Source: Grifola frondosa (taxonomy: Eukaryota; Basidiomycota; Agaricomycetes; Polyporales; Grifolaceae). Taken from it: a stretch of 64,000 nt of DNA. The DNA lies in assembly GCA_001683735.1 (NCBI GenBank), contig LUGG01000003.1:1-64000 (forward strand), given 5' to 3'. The notes under the pieces are model-generated. The model was not told the DNA's origin. It saw only the letters and a list, made by a program, of their open reading frames with translations, and searched no databases. Both the position numbers and the translations under genes were made by a program. The stretch's first letter is position 1. The number at the start of each line of letters is the position of its first letter. Shown here one piece after another: positions 10,816 to 22,445 of this stretch.

Positions 10816-11274
10816 CTTGCCGTGGTGTGGAGGTCCGTTAGTCCAACCCAAGCTAGAAACCGACGAGACACGGAACATGAGTCTCCTCGAAAGAACTCGC
10901 CGATGTAGGTGCTCTTTGTCAGCTGTCAACGATAGCCCACTAACAAGTATCATATAGATGACTAGAATGTGAGCCTTCGAGGAGAAAATTTCTGGACATT
11001 CGAAATGGGAAGAACATCGTTTGGGTGATGTTGGGGTGATTAACGGCATTACTGGGATTCCGATCTGTAATTGCGCACGTAAAGCCCCCTCATCAATTTC
11101 ATACATCGTGTGTTATACCGCCTCCAAAGATGGACTTGCACTCGTCGGATTATCACACTCGATAGTGCGCGTTCTGAATCGAGGGAAATTGTCAAGCACC
11201 GTAGACAGTAAGTGATTAATGATGTGCTTACATGTGAACTAGGGGCACCAAACGACCATTGTAGTTGGTGGTGT
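10816..11274. other. No supported gene
   Basis: Spacer between the DUF6535 remnant and the 3' end of membrane-family copy A. I see nothing supportable here. Confidence 0.3.
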
Positions 11275-12915
11275 TCATGGTATCTCCCGGATCGCAAGAT
11301 AATGTGCCCGATCTGTTGTTAATCTTTGCAGATTGACAGTAGTTTATTACGCTGCGGCTGTTGTTTAGTATACGTCGGAATAAAGGTGTCATACGGGGAT
11401 GAGTGCTTACGGTTGGTTCGGATTAGCATATTCATACAGCCCGCGATGCATTCGTGTCGCGCATATGGTCCTGCACATATGTTTATTGAGAAGTTATATA
11501 AAGGATAGGAGAAGAACGCACATCGCTACGTCTATGATCCTTGGTCAAATGTATAAATCGGGGAATTGCATAGAACTCACAGAGCGGCGTTTGAAACATC
11601 TTCCAGCAGTGTCTATATTAGTCCCAGCGAGCGTTTTCAGAATTAGATTCGTACCAAGTTCATAGCATCTACGAGAACAATGATTCAGTTCACATTGGTT
11701 TGTAAATGTAGCAAAAATACAAGCCTTTACCATTAGATTCAGGGATATAAGGACCTAATAATTGAAGGTTGTTCAACTACGCGGATCAGCAGGATGATGC
11801 CAGACTAACCACACAAGGGACATAAAAGAGGACTGCGATCAGGAACCATAGCAGCCCCTACATGCGCGAGGAGTAAGTTGAAATCACACTAAATGCTCTC
11901 GAAGTCCGACCTGTCGATAAATTAGTCTCCACAGGCTCCCAGATCCTCTCTTTACCAAGACACCGGTCAGCATTATGATCAGCAATGTCACATCCGTTGC
12001 AAAAGTGACCAGAGCATTTGTTCTGTATTTATAGGCATCCAACGCTATGCATGCGCCGAACACAGGATTCCATACGGTGTTACCATCCTATATGGAGTGT
12101 ATTCAGGATCAGAATGAATGTTAGTAGAGGTGTAACAACTTACAGTTATGCATCCTGTCAACATTAATCAGAATCGTTTTGTGATAGCATATGAAAACCT
12201 ACCGTAAAGTAAGAATGCGACGTTTATTACAAATGCCGTGCCAACAATGAACATTATGGACCGTTTGCGATTCCAGATCGCAATACTGAAACTGGTTTGA
12301 AAAAACTGAAGATCTATAGCATCCAATGAACGCACATCCGAAGGGCGATGAGAGCCGTAGAGAGAGCCATCGCGAGATATCCGCAAACCTATTTACTGAC
12401 CATTAACGAGCACTGATTGCAGTACATAGTAGTGTACTGACCAAGAGTATGCGCACCAATGCCTTGCGAAAGAAAATATCAGACAACGTCAAGTGTCGAA
12501 ATTTTGAGATCTCACATCACAATTAACCTTAGATCTGATATTCAGGCTGATAACTTCGCATATTACGGAGGTGAGTGCTGTGAGCCGACTGAGGAAGTAC
12601 ATCTTTATTTATGCATAGTTAGTGGAGGCGTTACTATGAAGGGAGAACACATACAAGAGTGGGCCATTTCCAATGTGACCTATCGGCCGAAAGCAATCGC
12701 CAATCGAAGTACAATGTGTTCGCCACTCCCACCTGAGCGACTTAGACGACGTCATCCCCTATGAGGCATAGAGCTAATGTAAATACCACCCGCAATTTGG
12801 GCTACAGCTGCAAGAGCCTCTGAAAAGCAGATGTCAGACATTCGACACAAGTTATGATTGACCGAAGACGTACTGTAGTTCTCTGCCAAAACTACCGGTC
12901 GTTCCAGTTGACCAT
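11275..12915 (-). pseudogene. Polytopic membrane protein family, copy A (frames broken)
   Basis: This copy shares the exon plan of the intact copies at 22.4, 45.2, 47.6 and 49.9 kb: MVNW start (12915), A..Q-I-A-G-G-I-Y exon, NTLYFDWRLLSAD exon, YFLSRLTALTSVICE, SIAIWNRKRSIMF, VKRGSGSLWRLIYRQ, GLLWFLIAVLFYVP, VLISLNL, TICATRMHRGLYEYAN and a TVNL tail ending at TGA (11275). These give about seven hydrophobic segments. Two one-base gaps break it: exon 1 reads gaccggtag where gacccggtag would keep the frame, and exon 3 reads gagtggcgaac where an extra g is expected. Either the copy is a pseudogene or these are draft indels. Introns are about 50-60 nt. It is tandem with copy B on the same strand. 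No function is known. Confidence 0.6.
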
Positions 12916-13861
12916 GATGGAGTCCTCAATAAAATCGAGTGGAGCAGAACGAAAGGAAAGGCAGATATCGGGATGATGGATATATATCTCATCTGGAGCC
13001 AGATGCAAAAGCACTTGAAACAACGTCACAAGATACGATCAAAGCATCCAACCAGACTATTTATCAACAAGGCGAATAGCCTGTACCTCACCGCAAGTGG
13101 CGAATTTGAGTCTACCTCAACACTAATATTACCCATAACTGTCGTTCTGCTCAGACAGTCGTGTTGGGATAAGAGCTTGTGCATCGTGTGATGAGAGAAC
13201 CTCCGAAGCGTAGCATGAGTATTCATAGACCCCATGAGCAATGTAGCTGATAATCCACGGACCGCAGAGTGCGTTGCGGAACCAAGTTTCCGATCTCATG
13301 AGCCACTCAGACTTTGAAATCTGTGAACATGGCTGCAGAAAGGGTTGCCACTTCTAATATGAGCACCAGTCATTCTGCCAGATAATTAATGGCAATTACT
13401 CACAGAAGAAAGCCAGAAATAAATGTGAACGGATCACAGCACACAAAGAACATTGAGAGTGATCGGAATACGGAAAAAAGTTTCATTCTTTATAACTAAG
13501 ACTTGGTGAGCATCTTGTTGTCTCATGTCCAGCCAATAAACGTCGCTTTACGAATAATGAGATGTCCGGCAGTATGTAGATGCGTCGACTTTCGAGGCTG
13601 AAACGGCAATATCGGCACTGTAGCTGGGGCGGGATAAGATGAAGATTTTTACAAGAAACGACGGGTGCTCTGCACAACTAGAATCAAGTTACCGTTCAAA
13701 ACAGCATTCGCGAATGATACCGCCTGGATACTGAAGGTGATCGAAGAAGCAGCAACCTGAACGCTTATACCTCTTCACTGATCGGACGATCACTTTCCTC
13801 CGTACGTGTTTGTAGAAGTCAATGAGGGATGGAAGTTGGAATGTGTGAGCAACGTTCGTGC
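12916..13861. other. No supported gene
   Basis: Spacer between membrane-family copies A and B, probably holding the promoter of A (minus strand). No TATA-like element stands out clearly, and I see no repeat or RNA gene. Confidence 0.35.
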
Positions 13862-15547
13862 TCACATTTCGATCAGAGAGATCAGATTTCTGTGGGATGT
13901 GCCAGTTCCATGTTGCGATGCGTGGAGGGTGTTGTGTGACTTGCTTGAGTGACTGACGTTCACGGCACTATGGTAGGCTTTGAGCAATAGCTCGTACATC
14001 ATTGAAAATAACGCACAATTGGCTGGGGTTTGCATACTCGTGCAGACCTCTGTGCATGCGCGTCGCGGATATTGTCCTAAATAGCGGACATAGCGAAATG
14101 CATTCTGAGTAGAGTAGCGAGCTACTGACATTGCTACATCTGGAACAATACCGCATTAACTCAACACAGTGCAGGATGGATTCCAACATTTACATAGTGG
14201 TGTTTCGAATAGCTTCGATGCCGGCGAATCAGTCGTGGAACAGAAATTCGGCATATGGTAATCATACCATGTTCATAGGAGCTGTTAAGACGTGTGAGTT
14301 CCGAAGACAACATTATGCACGACACATGGCTCACCATTCAGATCAAGCACAAAGAGAACCTGGACCGGATGTATGATTAGGCGGCGTATGGCAGCGCTAT
14401 ATATCACAATATGTATACGTACCACACTGGGAATATAAAACAGAACAGCGACCACAAACCAAATCAGTCCCTGGATATCAAAACAAGTCAGCTTGAACAT
14501 TATAAGATAGGATCTTTAAATTCTCACTTGACGATAGACTAAGCTGGAGAGACTTCCTGTTCCTGCGTTGATCCAGATCCCAACAAGCATGACGGTTAAC
14601 ATTGAGACATCTGCAGTGAAGCTAACAAAAGCGTTCATCTTGTACTGTTCGGTGTGCAATGGAAGGCATGCGCCGTATGTAGGGCTCCATTCAGTACTAC
14701 CATCCTGAGGAAAAGGTTGAATCAATCACAGCACTCTAATCAGGTCACGTAAACTCTTACCGTAACAGTTCCTGAGAGAATTGATCAGCGCAGTCATTTC
14801 AAGCGGCACTATTAGACTCACCGTATAGAAGGCATCCTACATTAACAAGAAACGTGAAGCCCACGAAAGCTCGATGAGCCGCTTGTGGTTCCAAATTGCA
14901 ATGCTATACCTCAATGTGAAAAGCGGTAAGACTGCGAAATAGGCTGCATTTACATACATTCGGATAGCGATTAGGGCTGACGGAGAGCCATCGCAATGTA
15001 ACCGAAAACCTGAGAGTGTCACATTAATGAAAGATGTAATAGGAACACACTTACGACGCTCGATCGAACCAAGCCCTATTTATGAAGTTAGTGCAGTTGA
15101 TATTTTATAAGCTGAACTCACTAACGAAGCAGTCGATTTTCGACTTGACGTTCAGTGTGATGAACCCACAAATCACAGCGCCAAGTGCGGCAATTCGACC
15201 AACGACGTATATTACCGAGAGCAAGTGTCAAGTTAGCCATGTCAGTATACCGAGGGACAAAGGTAGGCTTACGAGATTGACCAATTTGAACGATGTCCTA
15301 TCCGATGATAATATCTTCCAGTCGAAATATAGTGTAGTGGTCCACTCCCAACTGAAACTTGTTGAGAGGACATATCTCTCAAGAAACGCATAACTCACAA
15401 ATATATGCCACCGGCCACGTAACATAGGATCGCGAGTGAAGCTGAAGACAAGGTAAAATATAGTTTATCGAGGTCAATGGATAGAAGGTGAATTGTGTAA
15501 ATACCATAATTCTGTTCGATCGTAGAGGGATCCTGCCAGTTCACCAT
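13862..15547 (-). pseudogene. Polytopic membrane protein family, copy B (frames broken)
   Basis: Starts at 15547 (MVNWQDPSTIEQNY) with a phase-1 intron after Tyr, then ASLAILCYVAGGIYL, WEWTTTLYFDWKILSSD, VIYVVGRIAALGAVICG, FGYIAMAL, SIAIWNHKRL, TFLVNVGCLLYG, MLTVMLVGIWINAGTGSL, GLIWFVVAVLFYIP, TISATRMHRGLHEYANPSQ and a tail (NVSHSSKSHN...) ending at 13862. Relative to intact copies a base is missing near 14980 (ALR-S-A-L-I-A-I-R is split between frames), and another indel lies near 14870 before TFLVNVG. All other exon borders look normal. The pattern is recent damage or sequence error, not long decay. It is co-oriented with copy A and may share ancestry by tandem duplication. Confidence 0.6.
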
Positions 15548-16270
15548 GGTCGGAGGATCAAGACGAAGTCTGCAGCCTCAATACTGGCCGCGATCGGTGG
15601 TGGGGAATGGAGCTGCGATTGCTCCAGTCCATCGACTTTATTTAATGCAAGACAAAGCATAGCTCGGTATAGAATTGGTCTCTGTTGAGGTCATCAGCGG
15701 TTTAACTTACTTCTAGATGCAGGGCTATAAATGTACCAATCCGGATAGATCAATTTCTCAGTGTAGCTCATCGTAAGCGCAATTCAGCGAACGTTGGTTG
15801 TAGATCTCCAAGACGTCGGTCGAGGGGTAGTCGCAGATCTCCATGATATGGCGACCTTCAACTGCAAGTGGTAGCGTGTTCGCACTTGAGCGCTCACCCT
15901 GTCGCATGGCTACCACATGGAGATGATGTGGGATCAATACCGCGCCGACAACCAACTATCTGTAAGATGATCTGTTTCCGAAGGACACATTTTTCTCCAT
16001 TCCCACGTGTCTATTTCCAAGGTGATAACACTGCAACTGAGACGCTTAACAAGATGAAAACATACAGCTAGTTCAGTACTTATAGAGATTATTCCGTATC
16101 TTTTGTCAATGCGTACCTTTCTGCTATACCTCCGTCAAAGTTGATGATCATGACATACATAAGAGGGAAATAGCAAGAAGGGGCTGAGCAGAGAATAACG
16201 CCAGCCTTCAGAAGATGGCGGCAATCAACAACAAGACAAATTGAAATATTACGTCTCGACAACGAGTTAC
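15548..16270. other. No supported gene
   Basis: Upstream of copy B and just outside the 16.27 kb duplication edge. Open frames here are short and patternless. Confidence 0.35.
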
Positions 16271-17219
16271 GAGAGGCAGCCGACGGCGCCGGAAACGAGC
16301 GGAAAACGGTGATAGTTTTCTCGATCAGGAACGAAGCTTTTGGTAAATACATACAAACAGACTATATCGCATCCTGCCTTACTCTTCTTCCTCCTCCGGC
16401 AACGTTACTATGTATTCTCTCAACATACTTGGCTAGTGAAACTGAATCCAAGCGAGCATGAATGCCTTTCCTTCCTGCTTCTACCTCGGCGCATTCTGCT
16501 TACGTGTTCCTCCGGTGCCTGCGGATCTTCGAGGTCGAGACGCACTTTGCCCATCTAGCCAACGACCTTTGTTGCCTTCAATAATGCCTAAAAATATATC
16601 CAACTGCATGGTTCATTGTCACCGTGATGTTGGGGCTATACACTCTGCATTTGCGTTACGCTACGGAGGGTCACATTGTCTTCATACATGTGGTCGTGGG
16701 CGCGTGTCGCTTGTGCACAAGGTGAGCTTATGAATCCCAGCACGAGCTATAGCGTCAGGTGCCTGTTGGGCACGTTTGGAACATGTGGAGCATGCATGGC
16801 GCACCATCGTCAGCCCAGGTTCATCACTGACCATATTCATCCAGATCCATTTCTTGACGATTCCTGGTCAGTAGTGTCTTTATGTCAACATTAAGGCAAG
16901 GGTAAATGCTCATGTCGTCTTCACAGTCCATCAATTCATCCTCTGCGCAGTCACAGACGTTATGGAACAATTTGGGTTTGTTATGGAAGGGATTTCCCTC
17001 AAGGAACTTACCGGAATACTGCTATGGAAGCTGTGGAAATCAGCCGCAACAATACTGCACCCATGAGGTATGTTGCCTCGTCTTCCTTATATCTAGACCT
17101 AAATTTGACCATGCAACGTTACTCAGTACGAATTGGTTTGTAATGTTTATAGCTTCCACGTAGCTCTACTTCTAACATGTCCCTCGTGTTAGATCCAACA
17201 TCTTGACGATATGTTCGTT

Positions 17220-18792
17220 TCTGCTCTCTCTATTATCAGACGCTTTCGCAATTCCGCCACCATCTCTCAGTCTCCCACCGGAGATCCTCGCTATCATATT
17301 CGAACATGTACCGAAGGCCCCATCCCCACCTCAACCTTGATGATACCATGTGGCTTCTTCGTATAAAATACGTCCGAACTCATTCCTCTTACACATGTTT
17401 GCCATCAATGGCGGATTGTCGCATTGTCTACGCCGTCGCTTTGGCGCAGTGTTCAATGACAGAAGCTCTCTTACTTCGGCAGCTATGGAACGATCAAAGG
17501 GTATGAGCCTAAATCTCGTCATCACCAGAGAGCCCAGGCCCTACCATGTTATCCATAGTTTGGTCAATTCTTACGAGTCGCCTATTCACGAACTACACTG
17601 GATTTGTGACGAGGACCATGACCCACATGGCACAATTTCACATCTCCATCTCAACTTCCGTGCCCCGCAGATGGAATTCCTCACTCTACGTGACCGCTCC
17701 ACCTCCAACTTCGAGTCTTTCGGTCCAGTCCTGTTTCAGGGACATACTCCACAGCTTCAATACCTCTCCCTTTCATATTCTCAGTGGTTCCCGTCGAACG
17801 AATTTCCATCGTTGACCCATCTTTCGCTGTCCAAAATCCGCGGGTCAGACCCTAACATCATCCTACGAGCTACTTTGTCACTGCTATCGAGGACCCCCAA
17901 TTTGCGCGATCTGGTCCTTGGAGACATCGTGTATCATGACTTCAACGAAACTCGTATCATTCCTTTGATGTTCTTGACGAGGATAACGTTTGAGTCGATG
18001 AAGCACGAGAGCATCTCGGTCTTATTGCGCTATCTCGACATCAGCCCCGACATCGCTATGCAGGTATTTACCTCCCATGCCACAAATCCCTCTGATCTCG
18101 CATCCTTGTCAAACCACTTCTGCGGCCGCTTGACGACTCTCCAATTTGCGAGTGTCGATTCGAAGACTCAATCGAAAGCGTCTGTCTCGACGGGAATGCG
18201 AAACATGATCAACGACTGCAGCTTCGTAGTCTCCGCTGCAGGATCGTCGTCTGCCCTGCGATACAACGTGCGCGGTGGCATGGTGGACGGCCTCATGGTG
18301 TGGTACGACCGACTGTTTAATGACCTGCCCAAGCACGATATTCGAGAACTATGGATACGCACGCCTTGGATCGGAGGGCCAGGCTGGGTGTTGCCTGGCG
18401 GAGCGTCTCGGATGAAGTCGTGGTCGGGCTTGGAGACTCTGGTCGTATTTGACTGCAGCTTGCACACGCTGTTGGTGTTCCTATCATCCGTGCGGGGCAT
18501 TTGCGTCAATCTCTCCACGCTTCGTTTGATCTGGACATCCTCCTGCACCAGCCTTGATCTCTCTGTTGGGCAGAATATCCTGACGGAATTCGAGCTACGC
18601 GGGCGGGGTTGCCGTGCGGTTGCGCTTGTGGTAGAGGCTCATGTCGGGGAATGTGATGCTGTTCGGCACGCGCCAGAGGAGGTGGAAGCTGTCTTCGAAG
18701 CCATCGAGTATAGGTTCTTCGAAGAGGTACCTACGATGGCCTTTCCCGATGTCTGCAACACTGGATGGTCGCTCAAGTTTCCTGCGTGGTGA
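17220..18792 (+). pseudogene. F-box/LRR-like protein, unit-1 copy with shifted F-box
   Basis: This is the duplicate of the intact gene at 42309-43895. From about 17450 to the TGA at 18790-18792 the frame is open and almost identical (DRSS...ERSKGMSLNLVITRE to the shared C-terminus FPAW). The F-box itself is lost from the frame. Unit 1 has cc for ccc in attccgcc and in gtaccg, and lacks further single bases before 17420, so the peptide LPPEILAIIFEHVPE is out of phase. One extra a near 17455 restores the frame. If real, translation would begin at 17350 and give a 480-residue protein without an F-box, unable to join an SCF complex. If the deletions are assembly errors, the gene is intact. The two copies differ otherwise mostly by substitutions. 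Confidence 0.7.
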
Positions 18793-19728
18793 AAGTCAGT
18801 GTCACCTTTGTCCTACTAAACATCCATTCTCACGACACGATGCCCTTATTATTTTTAGATCCATGCGCTTGAGACATATTTGTTGAAGCATGTCCTGTGT
18901 CGCATATTTTCGCTTAGAAATGGGCATTTGATTTCGTCTTATATTCATTAACGGCGCCAGTGCATATCCTCAACTCTCTTTGCGAAACTAGCGATACACA
19001 CGGCATTTGATGGGTTTCTTTTGTCTGTCTTGCGCAGTCCTCAGTTTGCGCGAGAACGAGCTTGGATGATGCATACCGATGCATTGGTGCCGCGACCGTT
19101 GAGAGTGTGGGACACTCTACCTGCATAGGCTTGGGAAGGGCGTGCGTCGAATTTTCTCATAGTGATAGGAACTGCGGTGGCGATGCACTTGAAGATGGAT
19201 ACTTGACGGGATGTCGAGATGTGATTTGTGGCTCCCCGCTCCGAGGCAATGCTGTTACGAGATGGTGAGTATCTTTAAGTTCCCATCACGAGGCTGATTT
19301 TGTGCACAGCGTTCCAAAAATATAGATCTGATCAATGCCGTTTGTGCTAGTCTCTTCTAGCTCCCGACACCCTTCTCTATGCAGCGACGAAATATCATTT
19401 TTATCCCGAAACGCGTCGGTTGTGCTTCTCCATGAGTCACGACGAATTAAGCGATCGGTCTCAGACATTTCGTTCTAGATGTGCAACAATTAGGAAACCA
19501 TTCTAGCGTGGGTGGTTGCGAAATACCGTCCAACCCAACTCTATTCGTCAGGGACAGTCATGCGATGATATACAGCCTCGTACTTCGGTGCTCCTTATTT
19601 GCTTTACATCTTTACATGAGGTGAGACCTTGATGATGTAGTGAGGTGCGGCCGCTGCAGCCAACGTCCACTACAATCGAATCTTACTGTTCCACTGACGA
19701 CTTCCACTCGCTCTAGACATCTCCATCA

Positions 19729-20285
19729 CGATGAACTAGTAGGATCCTGCGGTGATTGCGCAAGATATGGGTACGCATCCAGCGCACTGGGCCCCATCAA
19801 CGTCTCTAACATATTGATTCACGTTTAGAATCTCTCTACGTCGCGGGCGGCATCTACATGTAAACTATATGTTCGCTCTAGGTGCATTTTCCTGCCCTTA
19901 TGATCATTCAGATGGGACTGGGTCAACACCCTGTATTTTGATTGGAGGCTAGCGTCAGGCGGCAGGGAGATATGGCGATGGCCCGCTCTAGTACGTTTTC
20001 CTGGGCTTCATTTCGTCGGCGCTGATATGTCTATCGCGTCCCTCAGGTTTACCTTCTTGCTCGCTTTACAAATCTCGTTGCCGTGATCTGTCAGTTCATG
20101 ATTATGAATTTGCAAAATGAGCCCAACTGTGATGTAAGTGTTCTCGTAGTCCAAGTAGTGAACAAGTTCGTGCTGATGTATCTTAGGCACTGATATGGGT
20201 AATGTTAGTAGGTTTGTTTCGGAATGAAAACCCACGCTGATGCTGAAGTAGAATCAGAGCATCGGATACACCCCGATAGCGTAAC
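19729..20285 (+). pseudogene. Membrane-family copy E, 5' fragment
   Basis: The duplicate of the first exons of copy D (45157 onward). The start ATG is followed by AAC TAG TAG in place of MVNWHAP, then cctgcggtgattgcgcaagatatgg, the ESL...AGGIYM exon, the NTLYFDWRLASGG exon (about 19911-19990) and YLLARFTNLVAVICQ (about 20048-20115). Similarity to copy D stops at about 20285 before the remaining transmembrane exons. It is clearly non-functional: early stops and a missing 3' two-thirds. Confidence 0.8.
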
Positions 20286-21393
20286 GAGGAGGCCGTGGCT
20301 GGATGACAGCTGCGGCGGATTCCTGGGCGACCAATACATAATGCCAAATGAGTGTCTTTCTTACAACTATGGAGCTCTTTTGGTGACGGTTCAACTTTTG
20401 ACAGGTGCCGTGATGCCGACGTATGTTCCACGAGGAAGAGCTCCAGGACTGCGTTTTCAGTAATTTGTCATAAGAAACATGAGCAGTACTGGCCACGGCT
20501 GTGTACGGCGTTGATAATTTAGCGTCAAAAATACAGTCCATCAACTGTGAGCACCAAAATCGCACTAGTTATTCTCGTCGTACTGGCAGATGAGTCGAAT
20601 TGGCACAGGACATATGGAATCTCAACACTCATTTGTCATGCGCGGCCGCTGTACCGCGTCCGGCACGTCTCCCAACGCATGCAACGCCGTGCACCTCATC
20701 TGCCAGACTCAATGCGACACCGCCCTACCTCTGCCCTAGTACATCGAAGCCTGACGCACGCGCCATCGCAGAGGTCGACGGCGTGCGCAAAGGGCTCCTC
20801 GTCTGCGTGGTCGTCCACCAGGTGCTTGCGCGGCGTGACGTTGAGTTCTTCCAGGTATGATGCTCGTCCACAGCGCACTCACGAAACTCACCCGTTCGCC
20901 AGTCCCCCAACTTCGCGATGTCGACGCGGGATGTCACTGTGGCAGACGCATCCTATATCTCACCTTCCCCGGAGACCGCTTCCACGAAGTGAACGTCCCG
21001 CCGAACGAAAGCCGTTGGCCGCCTCCCAGCGGCACGGGCTACGCGACACGACGGACGTCGATCGCGAGGTGCGAACCTCGCGAAGATAGCGGCGTGCGTG
21101 GGGAAGAGGTATTTATTGGAGGTCCGCGAAGGGTTGGGAGGAGATGAACCCGCTCGGTATAGTGGTTCTGCGTGTCAGTTCCGGTGCCAGCGCCTGGGAG
21201 GAGCAGCGGAAGCAGCGTGGCTGCGGAGCAGCGCGCAGCCCGGTGGACGGCTTCATGCTCGCCGGAGACGGCAGTCTGCTATCACCACTGAAAATAGAGA
21301 CCTGAGTACTGCTTGGCTGCACTTTCTCCATAATACTTGAGGTGCGTGCCCCCTATGGCTGAGACAGATTCATATTTGACACTTGTACGTAGA
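20286..21393. other. Unidentified, partly GC-rich and exon-like DNA
   Basis: About 20640-21290 is much more G+C-rich than its flanks, and several frames stay open on both strands (for example the minus-strand EELNVTPRKHLVDDHADEE near 20800, which has natural-looking composition). I could not assign a family. It resembles the other stray gene pieces in this window (9.2-9.8 kb, 53-54.7 kb) in composition, so a decayed fragment of a host gene is likely. Confidence 0.3.
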
Positions 21394-21783
21394 GTGCACC
21401 AAGGTCAGGCCGGTTACCGGTGGCCTCGTCTCTATGACTGGCGCGGGCATCTTTTTGGTTCGTTGCGTCTTAGGTGTGATCCTGTTGTCGTTCGCCGGAA
21501 ACGCTGCGTCGTCGACGGGTCTTTTCCAGCTAAATGTGTATGGTCCCTAAATTGAGGGTTGGACTCTTAGGTGCATTCTTCGTGGACCTACCTTACCCGC
21601 TCTCGAAACGCTGGACAGATTGGCCTCAAATATGGCTAGGTAGATACAAATTCTGATGTTATATCAGTTGAATTCATTTTCTATCGGGGCGTGGATTTGA
21701 GGCCTGCCGGCGGCTTGGGTCTCTATTACAAAGTTCATGGATTGGAACATAATCCCTGTCCTCTTTGTCGCAGATGTTGGGTA
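21394..21783 (+). pseudogene. UbiA prenyltransferase remnant
   Basis: Three consecutive exon remnants match the middle of the UbiA genes, especially the one at 62.4-63.7 kb: TKVRPVTGGLVSMTGAGIF...LLSFAGNAA (about 21394-21505); GAFFVDLPYPLSKRWTDWPQ (about 21570-21640), preceded by a ctcttag acceptor; and GLPAAWVSITKFMDWNIIP (about 21707-21780). The upstream exon with the first Asp-rich motif and all of the C-terminal half with the second Asp-rich motif are missing. A TGA replaces the expected Trp before GLP, and a stop follows VADVG. It is non-functional. Its exon order and 50-60 nt introns show descent from a genomic copy. Confidence 0.8.
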
Positions 21784-22445
21784 ACGATCGCATCTTTGTA
21801 GGCTAACCAAGAGATCGCTCAGCGAATTTGGACCATGATGATGATAACGACGTCAATGCTCGTTTCAGACACAATAATATTGGAAAGCAGATACAATTCG
21901 TACAGCCATAAATATTTTCGTCTTATTACTCTTACATTTCTTTCCATACATCCTAATTTGGCACCTCCAATACCTAATTTGGTAGTACTCCACACCGTAT
22001 TCTTGGCGCCCGGCTTCCTCAGTCCACCGAACTCGGGATCAGACTGAGATGCATATATCCCGTTCTCTACGCACATATAGTGTACTAAGATTCCTCTAGA
22101 TGTTGCCTTTGTATTCTAGTTTTCAGTGCATATTTTTATTTCGTGTGGGCCTAAAAAGTGGTTTAACGAATACGTATGCACTCATTCGAAACGCGACATT
22201 GCCGTGCACCTTTGTAAACTCGGTAATAATAAATGCATAGGAATCAAAAGAAAATCGAGCGATATAGCCAGGAAGATAAGATTCCGTGAATTGGAAATGA
22301 TAGTAGATCAGTAGATCCTTCTTGTTGTCACACCTCTGCGGAGACCGTACAGGGCTTTTCGACAGCATCCGTCTCTTCCGAGCGTGTGTTTGAAGAGATC
22401 CTAGTCTGATCAATAGATTATGGTATAAAAATGGCGATAGGAAGC
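21784..22445. other. No supported gene
   Basis: AT-rich spacer between the UbiA remnant and membrane-family copy C. No repeat or RNA gene recognised. Confidence 0.4.

Larger units (their letters stand above)
16271..20285 (+). repeat. Segmental duplication unit 1 (F-box gene + membrane-gene 5' part)
   Basis: From gaggcagccgacggcg (16271) to about 20285 the DNA runs collinear and in the same orientation with 41363-45719. The F-box coding part is near identical and flanking non-coding DNA is also shared, so this is a genomic duplication, not retroposition (introns and spacers are kept). Unit 1 lacks about 280 bp present in unit 2 (around 44690-44990). Its right end breaks inside a membrane-family gene, after which the two sequences are unrelated. 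Confidence 0.9.

Noticed and set aside
17331..18548. Long minus-strand frames opposite the F-box genes (also 42243-43621)
   Set aside because: Shadows of the strongly coding plus strand; composition follows the sense codons and no family pattern is present.
20254..20565. 103-codon minus-strand frame after the duplication break
   Set aside because: No family pattern or exon borders; composition not clearly coding.
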